A DNA stretch of 64,000 bases from Cognatundibacterium rivi (GCF_018139565.1 NZ_JAGSPK010000003.1:558001-622000); one strand, 5' to 3'; shown: positions 18,494 to 29,150, counted from the stretch's first letter. The notes: generated by a model from the sequence alone, not told the origin. Translations and numbers: made by a program.

Positions 18494-21400
18494 TTACACT
18501 ACAACTGCCTGCTCTTTACCAACAAAACCGACAATCGCTTCAAGTAAATCGTCTTCACGGTAAGGCTTACCGAAATATTCATTCACGCCAAGTTCGCGTG
18601 CGTAGTTGCGATGTTTATCGGCAGTACGCGACGTAATCATGATGATAGGAATATGTGCAGTACGAGCATCACTGCGAACGTTACGCGTCAAATCGAAACC
18701 ATCCATGCGCGGCATTTCAATATCGACCAGCATCACGTCAGGCGTCACAGATTGCAGCTGTTCCAACGCATCAATACCGTCTTTCGCCAGCACGACCTGA
18801 TAGCCTTCACGTGTCAGCAAACGCTGAGTAACGCGACGCACCGTCAGAGAATCATCAACGACCATCACGATATGCTGGGTTCGCAAACCCTGCACCGGCT
18901 CGGCATTCACCTGCGCTGTAGTATTTTCCTGATGCAAATCAGCGACGGCCCCTAAATCAGAAACCACTTCAGAACCGGATTGCGGCAAACGAGCATGTTC
19001 GTGTTCAGCCCGCTGCGCTAAAGGAACAGGATTCAGAATCAAAACGACTTCACCGGAACCCAGTACAGTCGCACCGGCAATACCCACCATACGTGCCAGT
19101 TGCGGGCCAATGTTTTTAACAACGACCTCACGATTACCGACGATATCATCGACGTGGATCGCTACGCGATCAGTACCGCTCTTCATGATCAGCAACGGTG
19201 TGTATTGCTGGGTCACAGGCACGGCGTCACGCTGACCTAACAGGGCAGACAAATAATGCATCGCAACACGTTGTCCCTGCCACATCAAAGCACCGTCATT
19301 GTAGGCATTGGCCAATGCATTCGACTTCAGATGCTGCACTTGTTCGACCAGAACCGATGGCACCGCATAAGTACGCCCACCAGCACTCAGCAACACGACC
19401 TGTGTTACGGCAAGCGTGAGCGGCAGGCGGATAGTGAATTCCGCGCCCTTACCTTCTACCGTAGAAACCTCAACACGACCACCCAGCGAGGCCGCCTCAG
19501 AACGGACAACGTCCATACCGACACCGCGTCCAGCCAGCTCTGTTACTTCATTCGCCGTTGAGAATCCAGGTTCAAAAATCAGGCTGGCAGTTTCAGCATC
19601 ACCCGGCGTTTCATCTGTACCGATCAGACCAACGCTGAGCGCTTTCTGACGGATGTTTTGCAAATCCAGTCCCTGACCATCATCGTTGAAACGGATAACA
19701 ACTTCGTTACCTTCCTGACGAATCTCGATCAGTAACTCACCGGTTTCTTGTTTGCCATTAAGACGGCGTACGTCACGTGTTTCGATACCGTGCACAATCG
19801 CGTTACGCAACAGATGCTCAAACGGGCCGACCATTTTTTCCAGAACGCCACGATCCATTTCAACGCCGGACCCACGGATATCCAGATTGACGCGCTTATC
19901 AACTTCTTTCGAAGTCTGACGGGTCACACGATACAAACGCTCGGAAACACTCGCAAACGGGATCATACGCACACGCATCAGATCCTGTTGCAACTCACGG
20001 GTCAGACGCGCCTGCACATGCAAATTACCGGAAGCGCCATCTATCGTCCGCGTCAGATTCGTCTGCACGGTTGCCACGTCGCTCACGCTTTCCGCCATCA
20101 TGCGGGTCAGCTCTTGCAAACGGGTAAAACGGTCAAACTCCAGCGGATCAAATTCACGATCACCAGACAGCGCCATACGTGATGTAATCTGCGTTTCAGC
20201 CTGAATCTCTACTTCACGCAACTGATCACGCAAGCGACTGACGTTAGCGGTCAGTTCGCCTAATGACGAGCGCAAAGTACTGACTTCATTCTCTAAACGT
20301 GAGCGAGAAATAGACACTTCACCGGCCTGATTGACCAAGCGATCCAGCACGTCGGCGCGTACACGCACCAAAGGTACAGGCGCACCTGCAGTTGCTGGCG
20401 CACTGACAGGAGCATGTGGAATAGCCGTCGTCCTGACCGCAGACTGACTATCGGCAATCGGCATCAAAGGTGTCAGGCTGACCATTTCACGCGGCGTTTC
20501 GACGGTCTCCGCAGGAGCGATACCTGCTTCACTCGCGACCAATGCTTCCTGGAATTGATCCAGTTCTTGTGCTGCGGTTAATGGCTCAGGCAGCAATGGT
20601 TCAACGTGAGTCTCAGGGTTTTGCAAACGATCAAACAACTGCATGCTGTAATCATGGCGCGCCATTAAATCATCCATCAACGGCGCACGTACCGCACCAC
20701 TGGTGTGCATCAGACTTTCAATACGCGTTTCCATGTCATGGATGTGCTGCCCTAAGCCCATCGCACCTGCCATCCGGGCACTACCTTTAATCGTATGCAT
20801 CAGACGTGCAATCGACTGCGGTATTGCCGTGTCATCAGGCTGTGCCTGCCAGCTGCGCAGCAACTGACCTACCATCGGTAATAAGTCGTTTCCTTCTTCG
20901 AGGAAGACGGGCAACAAATCAAGATCGAGGTCATCTTTGACCTGTGTTGCTTGTTGCGGTGCGCTTTCGGGCAATGCAACATTCAGTTGCTGCACGACAG
21001 TCTCATCCGCCAGATTCAGTTTGTCAGATTCTTCAGTTGGTGTTTCCGCAAGTCCATCACCGGACAGCTCTTCTGCAACGTCAATTCCTGACAAATCTGC
21101 CGGATTAAGTTTTTCGTTTGTTGAGGTAATGAATTCCTCATCTGCACCAGAGCTGGAACGAGCGATAACCGCCGCCAACAACTGATCTAACTGTCTGACA
21201 TCATCAGGGGCAAACTCTGCCATTTCAGACAACGCAAATTTCTGCAGCATCCGTTTTGCAGACTCCAACGCATGATCCAGCATGTCGAATTCAGCAGAGG
21301 TCAACATAACCGGATGACGCTCAAGGCGCTGTAAAACAGATTCCAGACTATGCGCCAACTCTTTCAACGGAATCAGACCAACAGTTGCAGAACTGCCGGC

Positions 21401-24400
21401 AAGAGAATGACTCGCATGAATCGCGTGTGTAGAAACATGACGCTCAGGTTCGTGGCGCCACTCAGATAAATCCTGCGTCAGGAAGCGAACGATTTCGTCG
21501 GTTTCTGCCATGTATATTGAGTACAGCGGCAGACTGATTTCAAGATCACCGATACGTTTGACATTGTCATCGATCGTCACGACCGGCTTATTCAACTCCG
21601 GAAATTCGATAATTTTTGCGCCAGCAGAATCAGAAGCTGGCTCAGCCACTGCAACCGGCGCCTCAACTATCTGTGGTACTGAGTCTTCAATATCGGCAAC
21701 AGAAGAAACTTCGTCAACAGTATCCTCAGACGTCATGACAGTTGCTACGATCTGCTCTTCCACCGGACTCAGCAAATCAACAACTTCTTCAGGTTCAGTT
21801 ACCGGATTTTGAATGTCCGCAGCAACCGCATCGGGAGTAGAAAAACTGATTGATTCAATCGATTCAGTTGTTGCAGTATCAGCGGCAATAAAGATGTCAT
21901 CTGACGCAGGTAAAGGATGCGCCGTCGTGACGTCATCAAGCGTTGCTGCCGTCTCAGCCAATATGTTCGCCGCACTTGGCAAATCGTCGAATGCACTGAG
22001 CTCAAATCCAGATGTCAGCTCGTCTGTCGCTACATCCGCAGCCACATCCACTAACGGCAACGCTTCTATCGTTTCTGCACCGTCATCAAGAATCGCGAAT
22101 GCATCACCGTCCACAGTAAGCGAAGTTGCAATAAGGGGCTCATCAAGCGCCCCGGCAATCGCGGATTCTTCCACTTCAGATACATCATGTGCTACAGGTT
22201 CTGGCAACAATTCATCTTCAGGCTCAATTGCCACAGGCTGCTCTGGCATTTCTGACACTACAGCTGGTAACTCGTCAGCGTCCTGAAAATCAAGACCGGC
22301 TTTGATTCGTTCTGCTGCAGCGATAATCGCAGCGCCGGTTCTTGCCGACTGGCCTGATTGCTTGAGCTCATCAACCCAGGCATTCATCTCACTCGCTGTA
22401 CGATCGAGTAGTGCATACAGATTGTCATCACCACGACGCGATTCCGACAACCATAAGTTCATCACCTGCTCAATGCTCCAGGCAGTTTCACCGAACACAT
22501 TCAGTCCAACCATGCGGCTACTGCCCTTCAATGTATGGAAGGAGCGGCGCAAGCTGGTCAGATATTCCTGGTTGTCAACATCAGCACGTGAACGCGGCAA
22601 GGTGTCCTGGACAAAATGCAAAACTTCATCTGCCTCTGTCAGGAAAATTTCGAGCAACTCAGCATCAATTGCCTCGTCACTTTGCGGCAAAACAGCAGCA
22701 ACAGTCGTCGCTTTCACTTCCGCCACAGCAACCGGTGAGGTGGCGGCAACGATATCCTGCAAACTCTCCGTTGAATGTGACTCTTCACCTGACCCAAGCA
22801 ATTCAATCGCTGCTTTTGCACGACCACTTGCAGCTGAGTCATCCAATAAAGTCGCCACCGAGCGTTCAGACTCCAGCGAATCTTTCAACTGCGCCTTCAG
22901 TGTTTTATCGTCAGGATTTTCAGCAAGAGACACAGCGAGACGTGCCGATTCGTGCTGTTGGTTGAGTAATTCTTTTTCTGCGGTTAAAACGGAAGAGGAC
23001 TCTTCAGTGGAAGCTTGTAACTGATCAGCTGAGAAAATCACATCCTCGCTGACAGGTAATAACTCTTTCTGCGCCGGTGCATCCAACAGATTAGGACGGA
23101 AAAGACCCGCTTCAGCGTCAAACACAAATTTCTTTTTCGCTGTTTCTGGCTGTGTCTGCAAAGTTTCAATGAAAAAACTCAGAGCGCCAATATTTTGCGC
23201 CAGTTTTTGATGCTCAGCTTCACGATCAGATTCAGACAACTCTTTGGAGTCCGCCAACGTAGCAACCGTCTGTCTGGTCGTTTCCAAGGCTTGCATCGCC
23301 GCATCCTGATCCAGAATCGCCATCGCGCCACTGACCTGATGCAGCATGTTATCGATCGAATGCAGAGATTCACTTTGCGCAGGATCACGGAAGTATTCGT
23401 CCAGTGTTTTTTCAACCTGACGCAAACTCGTCTGAATTTCAGAAACAAGAACCGTCATGGTCTGACGCTGCTGTGCCTCGCGCGAAATTTCACCCATCCA
23501 GGCTGCTTGCGACTGCGGCTCATCGCCGGATACAACCGATAATAAGCGTGCAGTAATTTCATCCGCGCGCTCGGAAAAATGTGCTGGTAAACGGGTAATC
23601 TGATCCAGTGCATTTTCAACGAATAACAAGCTTGTCGCCAATTCCAGAGCCAGCTTACTGCCATCTGCAGAATGTGCGACATGTCTGGCAATACCGCTTA
23701 ATTCGCGTAAAAGCTTAGATAGCGAGGGCACATTTAAACCCGTGCCCGTCTCTGCCAGATCCTTCATTTTTTGCGAAAATTTATCAGCCAGACTGGCATC
23801 GCCGTTCGCAATCCGGCCCCATAAATTTTTAACAGCGGTCAGCTGTTCTTTTGCAGTACTTAATACGCCTGCCGCAATCTGACCATAATTTTTTTCGTTA
23901 TAGTCAGTCGGTACTTTGTTATCCAGTTGATATGCGCGACGAATACTGGACACAAACGCAGACGGTTTTTCTACCTGAGCTAAAAAGAACAAGGCATCTC
24001 TGAGCAGACGCTCAGGAATCGTGTTGACACCATCGACAAGACGACGGATTTGTAAATTAATACGCCCGAAAATTTGTTTGACGTATTGCTGATCGTCGAT
24101 CCCACCATCGGCGACCGCCTCAACAAATGCCCTCATCACAACCCAGAAAGCTTTCGCCTGAGAATTGGTCTGCATCTGATCGATTTCATGAATCAGGCCG
24201 TGCATGTTCTCGGCTGCTTCGCGTCGCTTTTGCTGATCTTTGCTCGTCAGTACCGTCAGCAGCAATTTCTCAAAACGCTGACGTAAGCCACTGTAATTCG
24301 CAGGTTTGCCATTTGGCGTTACAGCGAGTTCAGGAATTCTTTCGCTGACAGATAACGCTGGGAAAAATAAGTCTGCCGGATGTATCCGCTCCGCCCCCTT

Positions 24401-24820
24401 GAGCTCAAGGAGTGCACGGTAATAAGGGAACAATCGGACTGGCTGGTGCGGTGCCCCGGAAAGTAAATCCTCAAGGTAACGTAATACAGCATGAAAAGCG
24501 TCGAGAATGACATCAATATTTGCCTGTGTCATTTCCAACTGACTGCTTTGCAAGCGTTCTATCAATTCCTCAATGGTTTCAGTGACGATAGAAACGCCGT
24601 CAATATCAACGATTTGCAAAGCACCATGTGCCTGATGCAAATAACTTTTCGCATGCAATAAAGTGGTAGATCTTGCGTCAACATCCTGTGCAAGCGCTTC
24701 AGTCAGCACTTTGCCAGCGTTGGTCATCGCTTCCCGCACCTCGGGCATAACCCAGGAGAGTGGTCCAGTATCAAACTGTTCCTGAGGCAGATGTGACGAA
24801 TTTGAAAAATCGGATGTCAT
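18494..24820 (-). CDS. pilL: Hybrid chemosensory histidine kinase ChpA/PilL (multi-Hpt CheA with receiver)
   Basis: Central kinase of the Pil-Chp system that controls twitching motility and surface sensing through type IV pili. It has 2108 residues. Phosphotransfer-like (Hpt) domains are seen at His65 (QAHGAL), His494 (LHQVSGA), His762 (FHTLKGSSRM), His1138 (HSLAGSS) and His1342 (MHTIKGSARM); the last three have the full Hpt signature, the first two are degenerate. An acidic, Glu/Asp/Ala/Val-rich linker fills about 830-1080. Then come the dimerisation and ATPase region (HLLRNAIVHGIE; NDDGQGLDL; GRGVGMDVV), a CheW-like domain, and a C-terminal receiver (VDDSLTVRR; phospho-Asp in LVDIEMPRMDG). 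It is last in pilG-H-I-J-L. Pseudomonas ChpA is longer with more Hpt domains. Confidence 0.95.
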   Translation of the reverse strand: MTSDFSNSSHLPQEQFDTGPLSWVMPEVREAMTNAGKVLTEALAQDVDARSTTLLHAKSYLHQAHGALQIVDIDGVSIVTETIEELIERLQSSQLEMTQANIDVILDAFHAVLRYLEDLLSGAPHQPVRLFPYYRALLELKGAERIHPADLFFPALSVSERIPELAVTPNGKPANYSGLRQRFEKLLLTVLTSKDQQKRREAAENMHGLIHEIDQMQTNSQAKAFWVVMRAFVEAVADGGIDDQQYVKQIFGRINLQIRRLVDGVNTIPERLLRDALFFLAQVEKPSAFVSSIRRAYQLDNKVPTDYNEKNYGQIAAGVLSTAKEQLTAVKNLWGRIANGDASLADKFSQKMKDLAETGTGLNVPSLSKLLRELSGIARHVAHSADGSKLALELATSLLFVENALDQITRLPAHFSERADEITARLLSVVSGDEPQSQAAWMGEISREAQQRQTMTVLVSEIQTSLRQVEKTLDEYFRDPAQSESLHSIDNMLHQVSGAMAILDQDAAMQALETTRQTVATLADSKELSESDREAEHQKLAQNIGALSFFIETLQTQPETAKKKFVFDAEAGLFRPNLLDAPAQKELLPVSEDVIFSADQLQASTEESSSVLTAEKELLNQQHESARLAVSLAENPDDKTLKAQLKDSLESERSVATLLDDSAASGRAKAAIELLGSGEESHSTESLQDIVAATSPVAVAEVKATTVAAVLPQSDEAIDAELLEIFLTEADEVLHFVQDTLPRSRADVDNQEYLTSLRRSFHTLKGSSRMVGLNVFGETAWSIEQVMNLWLSESRRGDDNLYALLDRTASEMNAWVDELKQSGQSARTGAAIIAAAERIKAGLDFQDADELPAVVSEMPEQPVAIEPEDELLPEPVAHDVSEVEESAIAGALDEPLIATSLTVDGDAFAILDDGAETIEALPLVDVAADVATDELTSGFELSAFDDLPSAANILAETAATLDDVTTAHPLPASDDIFIAADTATTESIESISFSTPDAVAADIQNPVTEPEEVVDLLSPVEEQIVATVMTSEDTVDEVSSVADIEDSVPQIVEAPVAVAEPASDSAGAKIIEFPELNKPVVTIDDNVKRIGDLEISLPLYSIYMAETDEIVRFLTQDLSEWRHEPERHVSTHAIHASHSLAGSSATVGLIPLKELAHSLESVLQRLERHPVMLTSAEFDMLDHALESAKRMLQKFALSEMAEFAPDDVRQLDQLLAAVIARSSSGADEEFITSTNEKLNPADLSGIDVAEELSGDGLAETPTEESDKLNLADETVVQQLNVALPESAPQQATQVKDDLDLDLLPVFLEEGNDLLPMVGQLLRSWQAQPDDTAIPQSIARLMHTIKGSARMAGAMGLGQHIHDMETRIESLMHTSGAVRAPLMDDLMARHDYSMQLFDRLQNPETHVEPLLPEPLTAAQELDQFQEALVASEAGIAPAETVETPREMVSLTPLMPIADSQSAVRTTAIPHAPVSAPATAGAPVPLVRVRADVLDRLVNQAGEVSISRSRLENEVSTLRSSLGELTANVSRLRDQLREVEIQAETQITSRMALSGDREFDPLEFDRFTRLQELTRMMAESVSDVATVQTNLTRTIDGASGNLHVQARLTRELQQDLMRVRMIPFASVSERLYRVTRQTSKEVDKRVNLDIRGSGVEMDRGVLEKMVGPFEHLLRNAIVHGIETRDVRRLNGKQETGELLIEIRQEGNEVVIRFNDDGQGLDLQNIRQKALSVGLIGTDETPGDAETASLIFEPGFSTANEVTELAGRGVGMDVVRSEAASLGGRVEVSTVEGKGAEFTIRLPLTLAVTQVVLLSAGGRTYAVPSVLVEQVQHLKSNALANAYNDGALMWQGQRVAMHYLSALLGQRDAVPVTQQYTPLLIMKSGTDRVAIHVDDIVGNREVVVKNIGPQLARMVGIAGATVLGSGEVVLILNPVPLAQRAEHEHARLPQSGSEVVSDLGAVADLHQENTTAQVNAEPVQGLRTQHIVMVVDDSLTVRRVTQRLLTREGYQVVLAKDGIDALEQLQSVTPDVMLVDIEMPRMDGFDLTRNVRSDARTAHIPIIMITSRTADKHRNYARELGVNEYFGKPYREDDLLEAIVGFVGKEQAVVV

Positions 24821-24840
24821 GCGCGCTCCGCAAACTCAAG

Positions 24841-24866
24841 AGACGATGAACCGCGGTTCATCGTCT
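24841..24866. promoter_or_regulatory. Perfect 26-bp palindrome in the pilJ-pilL gap
   Basis: Thirteen-bp arms (AGACGATGAACCG and its complement) with no spacer, 20 bp before the pilL start and 44 bp after pilJ. As RNA it would form a hairpin just ahead of the pilL ribosome-binding region (gcggag). There is no T run after it, so an mRNA-stability, translation-control or protein-binding role is more likely than termination. Confidence 0.55.
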
Positions 24867-24910
24867 GCAAATATGATAGGGTCGTTTTAAGCAACCCATA
24901 GACTGGAAAA

Positions 24911-27247
24911 TCAGGCAGTTACACGGAAACGGGATACTGAGTTTTTCAATTCCTCAGCCAACAGAGACAATTGCTTAATCGACTCGGATGTTTGCTGTGT
25001 ACCGTTCTGGGTCTGTTCGGTAATAGTCAGAATGTGCTGAATATTTTGTGCAACACCGTTTGCTGACGTCGCTTGCTGTTCAGTCGCCAGAGAAATGCCT
25101 TGAATCAGTTCGGCCAGACGGTTAGAAACGCTACGGATCTCAGACAAAGCGGTACCTGCCGCATCTGACAGTTTTGCTCCCTCAACCACACCCTGTGTCG
25201 ATTTTTCCATCGCGGCAACCGCGTCATGAGTATCCGTTTGAATCGTACGCACCAGCGCACCAATCTGCTTTGTCGCTTCAGCTGAACGTTCCGCCAGACG
25301 CTGCACCTCTTCCGCAACCACCGAGAAGCCTCGACCTGCTTCACCTGCAGATGCCGCCTGAATCGCCGCATTCAGCGCCAGTACGTTGGTCTGTTCGGTA
25401 ATGTCAGAAATCAGTTCAGTGATTTCACCAATTTCCTGGGACGATTCACCCAGACGTTTAATCCGTTTAGACGTTTCCTGAATTTGTTCGCGGATCTCGT
25501 TCATACCCTTGATCGCATCTTCCACCGCATGCGCGCCCTGTTCCGCCGCAGCAACCGATTGACGCGCAACTTCTGCAGACTCATTCGCAGAGCGCGAAAC
25601 GTCGGTAATATCCTGCGCCATCGTCAGAACTACCTGACCGGCATCGGAAATTTCACGCGACTGTTGCTCTGACGCTTCCAACAAGTTATCTGAAATACCT
25701 TGCGCCTGATTCGACGCAGACGTAACTTGTTCAGCTGTCGTCGTAACCCGGCCGACCAGACCACGCAACTCTTCCACTGTGTAGTTAACCGAGTCGGCAA
25801 TCGCGCCTGTAATATCTTCGGAAACCGTCGCCTGAATAGTCAAGTCACCATCCGCAACTTCCTGCAATTCATTCATCAGTCGCAAAATCGCGGCCTGATT
25901 CTGATCGTTTGCAGCTTTCGCTTCTTCCTCTTGTTTTTGCGCTTGCAACATTTGCTCCGCAGCTTCCTGACGGCGTTCATTCGCTTCTTTAGCGCGATTA
26001 CGGCTATCCTGCAACAGAACCAAAGCAATACCAACCGCAGATGCTAACGCAACGGCCGCGGAAATCAACATCAGCCAGAAGGAAAAACTGGTGGAATCCT
26101 GCTGATCCGTATATGTCTTTTGTAACTTAGTCAGTTTCGACTTCAGCTCTTCGTTTTCGTTAAACAATAACTGTTCAGATTGTTTGGCGGCAATGAAGTT
26201 TTGCAAGTTACCCAGAATAGTGGAAACCGAAGCCTGATATTCAGCAAAAGCCTTTTTCAATTCTTCCAGTTTTTCGCGAGTATCCGCGTCTTTCGTCGGC
26301 GTCAGCCGAAGAACCTCACTACCGTTAAGAAAACCTTCCACCAGATCGCGGAAAGTATTCGTATCTTTACCTAGCAGGAAAGCAGTCTCTGGATTAACAC
26401 CCTCAGAAGTCAAGAATTCATTCGCGCTACGACCCAGACGCTGGGTCAACATGACCAACTGACCGGAAGCAGAAATCTCACGAGCGGATCCACCGCCTTG
26501 TACTTTCAGCGTAGAAATCTGCTCAGTCAATTCCAGCAGAACCGGAGACAGCGAATTCAGCTTTTGCAGCGTCTGACCAAAACCGGTCAGTTCCTGACGA
26601 CGAGCTAAAATGGTTTCAGATGCTTTATTAGAATTCTGCCACGCTTTGATGGTTTCTTTTAAAACGGGCTCAAGAGTGGAGTCGGCAGATTTAACATCAC
26701 GACCTTGATAAGTACCACCATCCAGCAGGACTTTCAGATCGTTATTAATTTCTTTACGACTGTCTTCCAGCTGTTTAAACGCCTGAACGTTACCCTGAAT
26801 CGAGTTTGGTGCCGCCTTACCAATACGCTGGGAATGCATCAGCACGTCACCGGAAATCTGCACCTGCGTGGAGATCAGCGCAGAATGATTCGCATTGAGC
26901 CAAACGAAAAATGCACCAGCCACTAACGCACCGACCATGGTTGTGGACAGAATGCGCATTTGCCTTTGCAATGACATTTTGCCGATGATCGGTAAATAAA
27001 TGTCGCCGCCTTTTTCCAAAGCGTCACCGATGAATGTCGCATCAGCGCGATTATGAGTCGTATCGAAGTCAGTTTCAGCTTGCTTGTGCTCGCCTTCCTG
27101 AGATGATTCTGGCGTTAACATTTTCACGTTACTGGCCTCCTCAACTTCAACCGAGCCAGCATTACCGAATGACCTTGCCGCAACTTCTGCTCCGTCAATT
27201 TCCGGATTTTCTTTTCCCTTGGACAAGAACGGTAGTTTCAATGCCAT
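24911..27247 (-). CDS. pilJ: Type IV pilus methyl-accepting chemotaxis protein PilJ
   Basis: Membrane chemoreceptor that feeds the Pil-Chp kinase. The 778-residue protein has a cytoplasmic N-terminal extension of about 95 residues, a first membrane helix near 99-118, a periplasmic part with two PilJ-type modules ([27 protein letters not shown]), and a second membrane helix near 389-411. A coiled-coil signalling domain follows, with the conserved tip [20 protein letters not shown] and [15 protein letters not shown]. The extension before the first helix is longer than in Pseudomonas PilJ. It follows pilI by 57 bp and precedes pilL by 90 bp, a gap containing a palindrome. Confidence 0.96.
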   Translation of the reverse strand: MALKLPFLSKGKENPEIDGAEVAARSFGNAGSVEVEEASNVKMLTPESSQEGEHKQAETDFDTTHNRADATFIGDALEKGGDIYLPIIGKMSLQRQMRILSTTMVGALVAGAFFVWLNANHSALISTQVQISGDVLMHSQRIGKAAPNSIQGNVQAFKQLEDSRKEINNDLKVLLDGGTYQGRDVKSADSTLEPVLKETIKAWQNSNKASETILARRQELTGFGQTLQKLNSLSPVLLELTEQISTLKVQGGGSAREISASGQLVMLTQRLGRSANEFLTSEGVNPETAFLLGKDTNTFRDLVEGFLNGSEVLRLTPTKDADTREKLEELKKAFAEYQASVSTILGNLQNFIAAKQSEQLLFNENEELKSKLTKLQKTYTDQQDSTSFSFWLMLISAAVALASAVGIALVLLQDSRNRAKEANERRQEAAEQMLQAQKQEEEAKAANDQNQAAILRLMNELQEVADGDLTIQATVSEDITGAIADSVNYTVEELRGLVGRVTTTAEQVTSASNQAQGISDNLLEASEQQSREISDAGQVVLTMAQDITDVSRSANESAEVARQSVAAAEQGAHAVEDAIKGMNEIREQIQETSKRIKRLGESSQEIGEITELISDITEQTNVLALNAAIQAASAGEAGRGFSVVAEEVQRLAERSAEATKQIGALVRTIQTDTHDAVAAMEKSTQGVVEGAKLSDAAGTALSEIRSVSNRLAELIQGISLATEQQATSANGVAQNIQHILTITEQTQNGTQQTSESIKQLSLLAEELKNSVSRFRVTA

Positions 27248-27304
27248 TACTGAATCTCCTAAACGATTGAATATCTGTCAGCGTTGCTTCAAATGAAGCA
27301 CTGA

Positions 27305-27886
27305 CTATAAACCTATATGCAGAAAATCCTGATTCTGCACCAACGCAGCCAGGCTAAGTTCATGCCACACATTTCCATCACGGTCACGAAACCGTCTTTG
27401 CAACCACTCCTGACTATTCCCGTCAGTCTCACCAGATGCAATCTCTTCCATCTCAGCAAGGTTACGCAAACCCAGAACCTGCGAGACCAGCAAACCACTA
27501 TTGAACCCCAACGCGGGTGCAAAACCGACAATACGGCAAGAATTGTCGAGTTTGGTCAGTTCAAATCCCTGAAACCGCGACAAATCAACCACACTGGTCA
27601 GGTTACCGCGGATGTTTGACAATCCCACGTACCAATCCTTAGTTAATGGTACGTTGGTCAGTAGTGTGGCACTGACAATTTCACCAGCTTCCCGCAGATC
27701 AAGCAAATAACGCTGCTGCCCGATAATGATCCCCAATTGACTAAGCTTGGAGAAGCCGCCACGCTGCGCAGCCTGCATACGCTCAACCAACTGCGCCTGA
27801 AACTCACGCAAACGCGTACGTCGCACACCACTGTCTGACTTGGTAATTTCAAGGTTAGCAGCAGAGTCACTCAAAGTCTTAGTCAT
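27305..27886 (-). CDS. pilI: CheW-like adaptor PilI
   Basis: A 193-residue CheW-domain protein that couples the receptor PilJ to the kinase PilL. The CheW fold is visible from about residue 45 (LSQLGIIIGQQRYLLDLREAGEI; then WYVGLSNIRGNLTSVVDLSRF). The first 40 residues are a variable charged extension. It lies between pilH and pilJ in the usual order. The gap to pilJ carries an imperfect hairpin (GTCAG...CTGAC, 27271-27305 region). Confidence 0.94.
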   Translation of the reverse strand: MTKTLSDSAANLEITKSDSGVRRTRLREFQAQLVERMQAAQRGGFSKLSQLGIIIGQQRYLLDLREAGEIVSATLLTNVPLTKDWYVGLSNIRGNLTSVVDLSRFQGFELTKLDNSCRIVGFAPALGFNSGLLVSQVLGLRNLAEMEEIASGETDGNSQEWLQRRFRDRDGNVWHELSLAALVQNQDFLHIGL

Positions 27887-27940
27887 GAGGCTATCCGGGT
27901 ATTTCTTTTAAATAGAGACAAGCAGGCGATCTGCGGATCA

Positions 27941-28306
27941 TTAACTAAGAGCGGCAATTTTTGCCAACAACTCTTGTGGGTCAATTGGCTTTACCAGGTA
28001 ATCCTTGGCGCCTTGACGCAAACCCCAGATACGATCTGTCTCCTGATTCTTGCTGGTACAGATGATAATTGGCACATCCTGTGTTTCCGGATCTTTGGCA
28101 ATAGCACGCGTGATCTGAAAACCGTTTTGCCCAGGCATCACTACATCCATCAGAATCAACTGTGGTTTATCTGCCTTAATTTTTGTCAGGGCTTCCTCGC
28201 CATTTTCAGCGGTAGATACAGAGAAGCCATTTCTAACCAAAACTTCCGTTAAAAAATAACGCTCTGTAGGAGAGTCATCTACTATTAATATTTTTTGAAT
28301 AGCCAT
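27941..28306 (-). CDS. pilH: Response regulator PilH
   Basis: A 121-residue single-domain CheY-like receiver. It shows the acidic pocket VDDSPTER, the phospho-acceptor aspartate in LILMDVVMPGQNGF (about residue 53), the switch Thr/Ser (IICTSK) and the conserved lysine in YLVKPID. In Pseudomonas PilH and PilG act at opposite pilus motors (retraction and extension) and PilH also serves as a phosphate sink. It lies 54 bp from pilI and 27 bp from the pilG stop. Confidence 0.94.
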   Translation of the reverse strand: MAIQKILIVDDSPTERYFLTEVLVRNGFSVSTAENGEEALTKIKADKPQLILMDVVMPGQNGFQITRAIAKDPETQDVPIIICTSKNQETDRIWGLRQGAKDYLVKPIDPQELLAKIAALS

Positions 28307-28332
28307 TCGCTAATTCCTCACATAAAACTGAA

Positions 28333-28734
28333 TTATTTTTCCTGTGTATCGGTCGTGTAATTCCGCACAGTTCTCAAAAGACTATCTTTTGTAAAAGGTT
28401 TGGTCAGATATTCATCAGAACCGACCATGGCGCCGCGCGCTCTGTCAAACAGTCCATCCTTGGAAGATAACATAATGACAGGTGTATCCCTGAATTTGAC
28501 ACTTTTCTTTATCAAGGCGCAGGTTTGATAACCATCCAGCCTTGGCATCAGAATGTCGCAAAAAATCAGGTCAGGATGAGAATCGTTAATCTTTGCGAGT
28601 GCGTCAAAGCCGTCCTCAGCCAAGACGATTGTATAACCAGCTTGTCCGAGGAATATCTCTGCCGATCGACGTATCGTGCTGCTATCGTCAATCACCATGA
28701 TTTTCAAGTTTTCATTGCTTGCCAACGCTGACAT
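28333..28734 (-). CDS. pilG: Response regulator PilG
   Basis: A 133-residue CheY-like receiver, first gene of the pil chemosensory operon. Visible motifs are MVIDDSSTIRRSAEIFL, the phospho-acceptor in LIFCDILMPRLDGYQT, VIMLSSKDG and YLTKPF. I use the ATG at 28734 (MSALASNENL), preceded by cgggaagat; a frame from 28764 would add ten residues. Upstream, two copies of AAAAGACACA occur with 22-bp spacing. Confidence 0.95.
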   Translation of the reverse strand: MSALASNENLKIMVIDDSSTIRRSAEIFLGQAGYTIVLAEDGFDALAKINDSHPDLIFCDILMPRLDGYQTCALIKKSVKFRDTPVIMLSSKDGLFDRARGAMVGSDEYLTKPFTKDSLLRTVRNYTTDTQEK

Positions 28735-28833
28735 AAAATCATCTTCCCGACAGAAAAATAGCAAGCTACCACTTTAACAAAAAAAATTTCGATCTGGCGT
28801 TTATTTCCCTGCAATAAACATTCCGTATCGCCA

Positions 28834-28865
28834 AAAAGACACACTTTTATAGTCTAAAAGACACA
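28834..28865. promoter_or_regulatory. Direct repeats upstream of pilG
   Basis: AAAAGACACA occurs at 28834-28843 and again at 28856-28865, 22 bp apart (two helical turns), about 100-130 bp before the pilG start and in the gap after rubredoxin. This is the geometry of a regulator binding twice on one DNA face. No factor is identified. Confidence 0.4.
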
Positions 28866-28871
28866 TTCCTA

Positions 28872-29066
28872 TCAAATTGCTGTCATTTCAAAATCTTCTT
28901 TACGGGCGCCACACTCAGGACAAGTCCAGTTCATGGGTACATCATCCCATAAAGTACCGGCAGGAATACCATCTTCGAGGGAACCTTGTTCTTCATCATA
29001 AACCCAGCCACAAATCAGACACATCCATGTTTTATACTGTGGCTTTTCGCCAGCACTCTCACTCAC
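28872..29066 (-). CDS. rubA: Rubredoxin
   Basis: A 64-residue electron carrier with one iron held by four cysteines in two motifs, CLICG and CPECG, with the expected WVYDE and DDVPMNWTCP segments between them. It precedes pilG on the same strand with 137 bp between. The rubredoxin-pilG order is common in this group, although no functional link to pili is known. It diverges from the thiD-like gene. Confidence 0.95.
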   Translation of the reverse strand: MSESAGEKPQYKTWMCLICGWVYDEEQGSLEDGIPAGTLWDDVPMNWTCPECGARKEDFEMTAI

Positions 29067-29150
29067 GACTAAAATCCTTCAATCAAGTAAAATATTAAAT
29101 ATCCTGCATAAAATTACAAAAGCCTGCATTTCTGCGTAATTTTTCTTTTT

